Shown here: piece by piece, positions 6,126-11,804 of the stretch | How positions within the stretch are numbered: the first letter of the stretch is position 1 | Layout of the letters: every line of letters starts with the position of its first letter | Source: Chthonomonadaceae bacterium | GTDB lineage: Bacteria; Armatimonadota; Chthonomonadetes; Chthonomonadales; Chthonomonadaceae | Length of the DNA: 11,804 bases | Assembly: GCA_025355115.1 (NCBI GenBank) | Contig: JANXLO010000765.1 | Location: 1-11,804 of the forward strand | Direction of reading: 5' to 3' | The notes under the pieces: generated by a model | Database searches by the model: none | The model's input: only the letters and a program-made list of their open reading frames with translations | Told to the model about the DNA's origin: nothing | Position numbers and translations under genes: made by a program

Positions 6126-8909
6126 ATGACAGAATCAGCAGGCGGCGCCCAGCAGAGCCTCCCTGACGGCATAGTCACGTTCCTCCTGACAGACATCGAG
6201 GAGAGCTCCCGCCTTTGGGAGCTCTACTCCGATTCGATGCGGCTTGCCGTGGCGCGGCATGAGGAGATTATCGAGGAGGTTCTCGCCCAGTACAAGGGCG
6301 TTCGCGTCAAGCGCCGCGGCGAAGGGGACAGTCATTTCGTCGTCTTTGCCGATCCCGTCAACGCTGTGCTGGCTATGGGGATGCTGCAGTGGGCGTTTCT
6401 GGCAGAGCCCTGGCCTGATCCCATCGTACTGCGAGTCCGCGCCGCTCTGCACACAGGAATGGCAGAGCTTCGAGACGACGACTACTTCGGCCAGGTTATA
6501 AACCGCTGCGCTCGCCTTCGGGGCATCGCGCATGGCGGACAGACGCTGCTCTCGCAGTCGACCGCCGATCTGGTCAGAGGTCACTTATCCCAGGAGTACA
6601 GTCTCCGCGACATGGATCGGCACAGCCTGAAGGACCTCCTCCGTCCCGAGCACGTGTTTCAGCTATGCCACCCGCAGATCCTCAGCGATTTTCCTCCGCT
6701 GCGCTCCCTCACCTCCCGTCCCAATAATCTGCCTCTTCAGTTGACCAGCTTCATAGGCCGCGAGCAGGAGATGGAACAGATTGGTCGCCTGCTTGGGGAG
6801 ACAAGGCTGCTCACTCTCCTTGGATCCGGAGGGTCGGGCAAGACACGACTGGCACTTCAAGCAGCCGCGGAGAGAGCGGATGATTTTCCGGACGGCGTCT
6901 GGCAGGTGGAGCTCGCCCCTATCTCCGAGCCCCTTGCCCCCGTCCAGGCGGTCGCTTCGGTCTTCAACGTGCATGATGAACTTAACCTCGATTCCCTCTC
7001 TCGCCTCACTGAGGCATTACGAACCAAATCCCTGCTGCTGGTGCTGGATAACTGCGAGCATCAGTTGGAGCAGGTCGTGCCCCTCGTCGAGGCCCTTCTC
7101 AAAACATCTCCAGGCATCCACATCCTGGCGACCAGCAGACAGGCGCTTCAGGTGACGGGCGAAGTGACCTGGCATGTGCCCAGCTTCCCTCTGCCGGATC
7201 CAAAAGCCCTCCCCTCATTCGACAGCATCGTCAGGAACGACGCGGTTCGGCTGTTCACCGAACGCGCGCAGGCAGTCGCGCCCGCGTTCCAGCTCACTCA
7301 AGCCAATATCGAGGATGTTGTCCGCATCTGTCACCGGGTGGACGGAATGCCTTTCGGCCTGGAGATGGCAGCGGCAAAGGTTCCTATGCTTACGGTGCGT
7401 AACATTGCGACACGGTTGGAAAGGAGCTTCCGGGACCTCACTAGCAACTCTACAACCCGCATACCGCGACATAGGAGCATGCATGCCCTGATCGGGTGGA
7501 GCTACGACCTGCTTGCAGAGCCGGAGCGAGTCCTGCTCCGTCGACTCTCGCTGTTCTCTGGAGGCTGGACGCTCGATGCCGCCGAGGCGATATGCGGCGA
7601 TGAGGACGAAAGCCTCGACGTCTTCGATGCGATGACGAATTTGGAGAGAGCCTCGCTTGTCGTCGTGGAGGAGCGGAATGAGAACTATCGATATCGCCTT
7701 TTGGAGAGCGTGCGTGAGTATGCCCGGAACCGCCTGACGGAGTCCGGCGAAGAGAAGGCATTTCAGGCGCGTCACCTGCACTTTTTTCTAGGACTCGCGG
7801 AGGAGGCGGAGCCTCATCTGACCCGCAGGGAGCAGGCAGTGTGGCTGAATCGACTGGAGGATGAGCACGACAATCTGCGGGCTGCGTCCAGCGCATTGAT
7901 GGAAAGCGGCATCCGTTTGCGGCTGGCGCTCTCCCTATGGCGTTTTTGGGCGATGCGTGGCTATCTCAGCGAGGGGGCCGCCTGGCTGTCGGACGCGCTG
8001 TCGACAAGCTCGGAAATCAGTCCGGCTGTCCGGGCGAAAGCGCTTCTCGGGCTAGGTGTACTGGCGGCCCGGCAGGGAGACTTCGGGACTGCCAGACAGC
8101 ATCTCGAGATGAGCCTCCACCTGCGACGAGAGCAGAATGATCAGCAAGGAATTGCCGACACTCTCATCAATCTCGGTAATATGCTTCGTGAACAAGGAGA
8201 TTACGTCACCGCTCAGGAGCGCTACGAGGAGTGTCTGCTCATCCGGCAGGCCGCAGGGGACGTATGGGGCACGTCCGGCGTGCTGAACAACCTGGGAATG
8301 ACCGCTCGGGATCAGCCCGATTTCCCGCTCGCACGCTCCTACTACGAGCGCAGTCTTACGATATGCCGACAGCAGGGCAACGCGGAGGGCATCGCGCGCG
8401 CTCTGGCAAATCTGGGCGTTGTCTATGCCGATGAGGGCAACTACCTGGCCGCGCAGCGATCCTACGAGGAGAGCCTGCTCCGATACCGCGAGATAGGACA
8501 TCCCTGGAGCATCGCCGTTCTGCTGCACAATCTCGGTCAGATCGCCACGCATCAGGGACTATTTGTCCCAGCTCTACGAGATCTTCAGGAGGCTCTGACC
8601 CATCAGGTGGCACTCAACGACAGCGGAGGCGCGGCGCAAGTGCTCCGCAGCCTTGGCGTGCTTGCACTCACCATGAGGCAGTTCGAACGGGCCGCAACGT
8701 TGCTTGGCGCAGCGGAGGCAGCTCGAGAGACGCTGGGGATGACGCTTCGTCCCAATGAGCAGCGGGAACATGAGGCTGAAATCCAGCAGATTCGAGATAA
8801 CATGGACGCGGAGGCATTCACCCAGGCCTGGAGATTCGGCACGATTCTGACCGGTAAGCAGCGCATCGCCTGCGCCCTGCAGAGCGGTGAAGAGCTGCCT
8901 TCAAATTGA
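6126..8909 (+). CDS. Class III nucleotide cyclase / STAND ATPase / TPR fusion protein
   Basis: This 927-aa soluble protein has three parts. Residues ~14-180 are a class III adenylate/guanylate cyclase domain. By eye, metal-binding Asp are D23 (LLTDIEES) and D68 (RGEGDSHF), the base-contacting Asp is D119 (DDDYFG), and the transition-state residues are N126 and R130 (NRCAR). The usual adenine-contacting Lys appears to be Arg64. Residues ~205-545 form an AP-ATPase/NB-ARC-like STAND module: FIGREQEM (209-216), Walker A GSGGSGKT (233-240), Walker B LLLVLDNCEH (303-312), GMPFGLEMAAAK (407-418), and RHRSMHALIGWSYDLL (448-463) before a winged-helix-like segment. Residues ~635-865 contain five or six TPRs of 40 residues with repeated NLG and AxxxYEExL motifs. 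There is no membrane segment and no C-terminal LuxR-type HTH, although the end AWRFGTILTGKQRIACAL resembles the tail of STAND regulators. It probably senses a ligand or partner and changes cyclase activity. The ATG follows GGAGAC (6111-6116) after 9 nt. Confidence 0.88.
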   Translation: MTESAGGAQQSLPDGIVTFLLTDIEESSRLWELYSDSMRLAVARHEEIIEEVLAQYKGVRVKRRGEGDSHFVVFADPVNAVLAMGMLQWAFLAEPWPDPIVLRVRAALHTGMAELRDDDYFGQVINRCARLRGIAHGGQTLLSQSTADLVRGHLSQEYSLRDMDRHSLKDLLRPEHVFQLCHPQILSDFPPLRSLTSRPNNLPLQLTSFIGREQEMEQIGRLLGETRLLTLLGSGGSGKTRLALQAAAERADDFPDGVWQVELAPISEPLAPVQAVASVFNVHDELNLDSLSRLTEALRTKSLLLVLDNCEHQLEQVVPLVEALLKTSPGIHILATSRQALQVTGEVTWHVPSFPLPDPKALPSFDSIVRNDAVRLFTERAQAVAPAFQLTQANIEDVVRICHRVDGMPFGLEMAAAKVPMLTVRNIATRLERSFRDLTSNSTTRIPRHRSMHALIGWSYDLLAEPERVLLRRLSLFSGGWTLDAAEAICGDEDESLDVFDAMTNLERASLVVVEERNENYRYRLLESVREYARNRLTESGEEKAFQARHLHFFLGLAEEAEPHLTRREQAVWLNRLEDEHDNLRAASSALMESGIRLRLALSLWRFWAMRGYLSEGAAWLSDALSTSSEISPAVRAKALLGLGVLAARQGDFGTARQHLEMSLHLRREQNDQQGIADTLINLGNMLREQGDYVTAQERYEECLLIRQAAGDVWGTSGVLNNLGMTARDQPDFPLARSYYERSLTICRQQGNAEGIARALANLGVVYADEGNYLAAQRSYEESLLRYREIGHPWSIAVLLHNLGQIATHQGLFVPALRDLQEALTHQVALNDSGGAAQVLRSLGVLALTMRQFERAATLLGAAEAARETLGMTLRPNEQREHEAEIQQIRDNMDAEAFTQAWRFGTILTGKQRIACALQSGEELPSN

Positions 8910-8935
8910 CACCCTGCCAGCCGATATGCTATGAT
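8906..8935 (+). promoter_or_regulatory. Near-consensus sigma70-type promoter for the 125-aa protein gene and probably tsaD
   Basis: A perfect -35 TTGACA at 8906-8911 is followed by an 18-nt spacer and TATGAT at 8930-8935, one mismatch from TATAAT. TG at 8927-8928 supplies an extended -10. The -35 box overlaps the TGA stop codon (8907-8909) of the cyclase gene. Transcription would start near 8942, leaving a leader of about 57 nt before the TTG start at 8999. Confidence 0.75.
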
Positions 8936-8998
8936 TCAGCGCAGAGGGGGCATCTGAAGCGCATCGTCTTCACTCAAACTTTTTCAGGAGGAATCGCC

Positions 8999-9376
8999 TT
9001 GTCAACTTCATCTGATCCGGGCAAAGTCGGCGGAGGAATCTGCATTCCTGCAGATTCGATCACCGTTGACCCCATGTCAATTTCGGCTGGCCAAACAGCG
9101 ACGGTCACCATCACCGCGAACGCTCCGGTAGCTGCTACAGCGTCCTATTTGAACGTGTCTTACTCGGATTCGTCCCAGCTGTCGGCTGCGCCCTCGGAGG
9201 CGTCCCTAAATACCCAGACAGGCAAAGGCACCGTACAGATTCAGGCGAAGCCGACCATCTCCGGAGGAAGCATCACGATCTCATCTCCCTGTCCTGCTGG
9301 CAACCCTGGCCCCAGCGTCACGCTGAGCATCGTCGGGTCCACCGCTTCGGACAAAACGATGACGCTACCAACCTGA
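8999..9376 (+). CDS. 125-aa protein of unknown function, beta-rich and Ig-like in composition
   Basis: The frame could be extended to a TTG at 8906, but that codon lies in the -35 box of the promoter and has no ribosome binding site. The TTG at 8999-9001 follows a perfect AGGAGG (8986-8991) after 7 nt, so translation should start there. The product begins STSSDPGK after Met. It is rich in Ser, Thr, Ala, Gly and Pro and has alternating hydrophobic residues typical of beta strands: DSITVDPMSISAGQTATVTI (19-38), ATASYLNVSYSD (46-57), GTVQIQAKPTISGGSITISS (77-96) and PSVTLSIVGS (105-114). The pattern recalls bacterial Ig-like domains of surface proteins, yet there is no signal peptide or membrane segment. 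Two Cys (15 and 98) could form a disulfide if it were exported by another route. I cannot name a family. It has its own strong promoter, and tsaD starts 11 nt after its stop. Confidence 0.7.
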   Translation: MSTSSDPGKVGGGICIPADSITVDPMSISAGQTATVTITANAPVAATASYLNVSYSDSSQLSAAPSEASLNTQTGKGTVQIQAKPTISGGSITISSPCPAGNPGPSVTLSIVGSTASDKTMTLPT

Positions 9377-9387
9377 AGACTGTCGAC

Positions 9388-10383
9388 GTGAACATCCTCG
9401 GTATCGAGACAAGCTGCGACGAGACCTCCGTCGCAATTGTGACGGACGGGCGGGAAATCAGAGCCAACATCATCGCCAGCCAGGCGGATCTTCACGCCCG
9501 CTACGGCGGAGTAGTGCCAGAAGTCGCCTCACGCAAACACGTCGAGCGCATGCTGCCCGTGGCGCAGGACGCGCTCGACGCCGCGGGAATGAGGTACAGC
9601 GACATCGACGCGATTGCGGTCACCAATCGCCCAGGGCTGCTCGGCGCCCTACTCGTCGGCGTCTCATACGCCAAAGCGCTCGCGTACGCCCTGCATCTCC
9701 CGATCATCGGAATACATCATCTGGAGGGTCACGTCTACTCGAATTTCCTGGCCGCTCCCGATCTCGCCTGCTCCTTCCCGCTGCTCGTGCTCATCGTCTC
9801 GGGAGGGCACACTCAGATCGTGCGCATGGACGGGCACGGCCAATACGCTCTGCTGGGCCGAACGCGAGACGATGCGGCAGGAGAGGCGTTCGATAAGAGC
9901 GCACGGCTGCTGAATCTGCCCTATCCCGGCGGCCCCAACGTGGCGAGACTCGCGGAGCAGGGCAATTCTGCGCGCGTCGCCTTCCCGCGCGCATTGCTCG
10001 GCGACAGCATGGACTTCAGCTTCAGCGGGCTGAAGACCTCCGTCCGCACGTTCGTTGGGAAGGACGCCGGACAGACATCGCTGCCCGACATCGCGGCAAG
10101 TCTACAGGCTGCGATTATCGACGTTCTTACTCTCAAAATGCGGCGCGCGGCGCGCCAGACTGGCATACGCACCCTATGCGCGGCAGGAGGCGTGGCCTCC
10201 AATCTCAGCCTGACCGCCTCCCTTCAGGCAATGGCGGAGGAGGAAGGATGCCGGCTTGTCATTCCGGATCCTGTGCTCTGCACCGACAACGCCGCAATGA
10301 TCGCCGTTGCCGGGTACTATCGACTTCTCACCAATCCCTCCGACGCGCTCTCGTTCGACACACTGGCAACCTCCCCGATGTAA
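9388..10383 (+). CDS. tsaD: tRNA N6-adenosine threonylcarbamoyltransferase TsaD
   Basis: TsaD transfers the threonylcarbamoyl group from threonylcarbamoyl-AMP to A37 of ANN-decoding tRNAs, forming t6A, together with TsaB, TsaE and TsaC; none of those partners is in this window. The 331-aa product has the usual length and is cytoplasmic. It starts MNILGIETSCDETSVAI and carries the metal-binding HHLEGH motif (H111 and H115), the nucleotide-binding LIVSGGHTQ (135-143), DDAAGEAFDKSARLL (161-175), MDFSFSGLKTS (208-218), CAAGGVASN (264-272) and CTDNAAMIA (298-306) with the third metal ligand D300. All expected active-site positions are present. The start is GTG at 9388 with only a weak ribosome binding site, 11 nt after the stop of the 125-aa gene. 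This suggests translational coupling and expression from the promoter at 8906-8935. Confidence 0.97.
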   Translation: MNILGIETSCDETSVAIVTDGREIRANIIASQADLHARYGGVVPEVASRKHVERMLPVAQDALDAAGMRYSDIDAIAVTNRPGLLGALLVGVSYAKALAYALHLPIIGIHHLEGHVYSNFLAAPDLACSFPLLVLIVSGGHTQIVRMDGHGQYALLGRTRDDAAGEAFDKSARLLNLPYPGGPNVARLAEQGNSARVAFPRALLGDSMDFSFSGLKTSVRTFVGKDAGQTSLPDIAASLQAAIIDVLTLKMRRAARQTGIRTLCAAGGVASNLSLTASLQAMAEEEGCRLVIPDPVLCTDNAAMIAVAGYYRLLTNPSDALSFDTLATSPM

Positions 10384-10471
10384 GGGAAGGATATCTGCAA
10401 AGGGAATCGAACAACGAGTCCGCAGGAAGACAGCTGAACGCACTATCCGACCGCTTCAAAAGGAAAAAACT

Positions 10472-11122
10472 GTGAAAATCAATGTTGTGCTTGCAGCCCT
10501 CGCGCTGCTGATGCCCGTAGCCGGAGCCGGCGCGCAGGGCAAAATGGTCGTCAAGACGAATCCCGCGCTGAAGAATCCGGCGGCTCTCAAGGCGAAAGCT
10601 CCCGAGAAGTTTAAGGTGAAATTCGACACTACCAAGGGCTCCTTCTTTATGGAGGTGACGCGCGCCTGGTCTCCCAACGGCGCGGATCGCTTCTACAATC
10701 TGGTGAAGAACGGCTTTTTCGACAACGTGAAGTTCTTCCGAGTGTCTCCGAACTTCGTGGTTCAGTTTGGAATTCACGGGGACCCGGCAATATCAAAGAA
10801 GTGGCTCGACTCGACGATACCTGATGACAAGGTTATGGAGTCAAACAAGCGCGGCTTCATCACCTTCGCTAAGTCAGGCCAGCCAAATAGCCGATCCACT
10901 CAGTTCTTCATCAGCCTGAAGGACAACGATTTTCTGGACGCTACAGGCTTCTCGCCGTTTGGGAAAGTGACGAAGGGCATGGAGGTCGTGGACAAATTGT
11001 ACGGTGGTTACGGAGAGCAGCTTACGCAGCTTCAGGGACAGATAGCTGAGGAAGGCAACACCTACCTGGAGAAGAACTGGCCAAAGCTGGATGGGATAAA
11101 ATCAGCCACACTGGTCAAATAA
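10472..11122 (+). CDS. Exported cyclophilin-type peptidyl-prolyl cis-trans isomerase
   Basis: The frame is open upstream to 10307, inside tsaD, but the GTG at 10472 is the likely start: AGGA at 10461-10464 lies at normal distance and translation from it yields a clean signal peptide (KINVVLAALALLMPVAGAGAQ after Met). The 216-aa product should be periplasmic. After a basic, Ala-rich linker, residues ~46-190 match cyclophilins: FDTTKGSFFMEV, ADRFYNLVKNGFFDNVKFFRV with the catalytic Arg90, the substrate-contacting Gln98 in VVQFG, GFITFAKSGQPNSRSTQFFI (128-147) and the late GFSPFGKVTKGMEVVDKL. Cyclophilins catalyse isomerisation of Xaa-Pro bonds and so assist folding of exported proteins. The C-terminal YLEKNWPKLDGIKSATLV recurs in related secreted cyclophilins. 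The gap to tsaD is 88 nt with no clear terminator or promoter, so cotranscription is possible. Confidence 0.92.
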   Translation: MKINVVLAALALLMPVAGAGAQGKMVVKTNPALKNPAALKAKAPEKFKVKFDTTKGSFFMEVTRAWSPNGADRFYNLVKNGFFDNVKFFRVSPNFVVQFGIHGDPAISKKWLDSTIPDDKVMESNKRGFITFAKSGQPNSRSTQFFISLKDNDFLDATGFSPFGKVTKGMEVVDKLYGGYGEQLTQLQGQIAEEGNTYLEKNWPKLDGIKSATLVK

Positions 11123-11139
11123 CAGCGGATGAAAGACGA

Positions 11140-11171
11140 TCGAGGCTGCCCGATAGAGAGCGCAGCCTCGA
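11140..11171. terminator. Hairpin between convergent genes, probable bidirectional terminator
   Basis: TCGAGGCTGC (11140-11149) and GCAGCCTCGA (11162-11171) form a perfect 10-bp, GC-rich stem with a 12-nt loop. It lies in the 61-nt gap between the cyclophilin gene (+) and the DUF899 gene (-). No run of T follows it on either strand, so it is not a textbook intrinsic terminator, but position and stability suggest a termination or 3'-end stabilising role. Confidence 0.55.
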
Positions 11172-11183
11172 AAAGGACAGCGC

Positions 11184-11768
11184 TCAAGCTGCCGGTGCAG
11201 GCTCTGGCCTATAAGTAAACTTTGGCTCCCAGTCGTTTATGCCGTCAGCGAATAGCTCGAACAGAGGCCATATGGAACAGTAGTCGTCTCCGGGGCCGAA
11301 CCATGTGCTCCCCGTTCGCTCGGTCCTGCCTTCCGCATCCTTGTGAAAGGCGGAGCAGCCGGGAAACTGATTTCCTTCCTCGTCGGCAAACCCCATATCT
11401 TGGGTAAAGGTGCTGTCCTGTGCAGAGATCATACGGAATTTCCAGCCGCGACTCTCCGCGAATTGCCTCTGCGTCTGCGGATCGTTCTTCGATACCAGAA
11501 CCACAGCAGCGCGGTTCTCCATATGCGGCAGCAGCCCGTTTAGCCCGTCCGCCCACAGCGTGCAGTAGGGACAGCCTCTGCCCATGTTGTGGATTACCAT
11601 CAGGTCGCTTCTATCCCCGAACAGCTCGGCGAGCGTGACTGTCTGTCCATCCGGGCCTTCCAGGGCGTAGTCCTGCACTGCCTCTCGCGATTCCCGCTTC
11701 CGGATCTCCGCCCGCTTTGCCTTCAGACTGAAAATCTCCTTCTCGATCTCATTCAGTTCCTCGCTCAT
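11184..11768 (-). CDS. DUF899 family thioredoxin-like protein
   Basis: This 194-aa protein has an N-terminal charged helix (residues 1-31, MSEELNEIEKEIFSLKAKRA onward) followed by a thioredoxin-like domain. YALEGPDGQTVTLAELFGDRSDLMVIHNM (34-62) leads into GRGCPYCTLWADGLNGLLPH with a CPYC motif (C66, C69), like that of glutaredoxins. Later blocks are AVVLVSKNDP (88-97), KFRMISAQDSTFTQDMGF and STWFGPGDDYCSIWPLFELF. These fit the DUF899 family, predicted thiol-disulfide oxidoreductases whose physiological substrates are unknown. There is no signal peptide, so it is probably cytoplasmic. The ATG (11766-11768) follows AGAGG on the minus strand at suitable spacing. The gene converges on the cyclophilin gene; its promoter is not recognisable in the 36 bases left at the window edge. 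Confidence 0.88.
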   Translation of the reverse strand: MSEELNEIEKEIFSLKAKRAEIRKRESREAVQDYALEGPDGQTVTLAELFGDRSDLMVIHNMGRGCPYCTLWADGLNGLLPHMENRAAVVLVSKNDPQTQRQFAESRGWKFRMISAQDSTFTQDMGFADEEGNQFPGCSAFHKDAEGRTERTGSTWFGPGDDYCSIWPLFELFADGINDWEPKFTYRPEPAPAA

Positions 11769-11804
11769 GTCGTGCCTCTTTATTCTGATTACGCAGGCTT
11801 GTTG

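Noticed and set aside
8906-8998. Upstream extension of the 125-aa gene to a TTG at 8906
   Set aside because: That TTG is part of a consensus -35 box and lies before the predicted transcription start. A perfect AGGAGG positions translation at 8999 instead.
10307-10471. Upstream extension of the cyclophilin gene into tsaD
   Set aside because: The extra 55 residues overlap tsaD in another frame and would bury the signal peptide. The GTG at 10472 has a ribosome binding site and gives a proper signal peptide.
10384-10471. Search for a promoter or terminator between tsaD and the cyclophilin gene
   Set aside because: No convincing -35/-10 pair or stable hairpin was seen in these 88 bases.
1-11804. 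Mobile elements, CRISPR arrays, tRNA or rRNA genes
   Set aside because: No transposase or integrase motifs, no regularly spaced direct repeats and no cloverleaf-like segments were seen. The only repeated protein units are TPR repeats inside genes.

Overview
This window holds nine protein genes on both strands, one of them cut by the left edge, and looks like chromosomal DNA from a GC-rich, Gram-negative-type bacterium. Signal peptides, a lipoprotein signal and a cation diffusion facilitator fit that. The combination of a TPR/redoxin fusion, a secreted cyclophilin, a DUF899 protein and a cyclase-ATPase-TPR protein recalls Acidobacteriota or Armatimonadota; this is an impression from gene style, not a proven assignment. 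I found no rRNA, tRNA, CRISPR array, transposase or phage gene.

Left part (1-1949, + strand): the end of a CDF-family metal cation exporter, translationally coupled through a 1-nt stop/start overlap to a membrane-anchored family 2 glycosyltransferase. Facing it (1994-4213, - strand) is a long exported protein with TPR-type repeats and a C-terminal redoxin domain with a CPAC motif.

Middle (4214-8909): a 457-nt intergenic region with a possible tiny ORF and a palindrome. Then come two + strand genes 36 nt apart. The first is a clostripain-like (peptidase C11 fold) lipoprotein in which the expected nucleophile Cys appears to be Ser. The second is a 927-aa protein joining a class III nucleotide cyclase domain, an AP-ATPase/NB-ARC-like STAND module and a TPR array. 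The pair is the most unusual part of the window and may form a signalling module, though this is inference.

Right part (8906-11804): a near-consensus sigma70 promoter embedded in the end of the cyclase gene drives a 125-aa protein of unknown function with a beta-rich, Ig-like composition. tsaD, the tRNA t6A synthesis gene, follows 11 nt later. Next come a periplasmic cyclophilin-type peptidyl-prolyl isomerase and, convergent to it across a 10-bp GC-rich hairpin, a DUF899 thioredoxin-like protein. The genes are mostly housekeeping or envelope functions; no complete new system is proven here.
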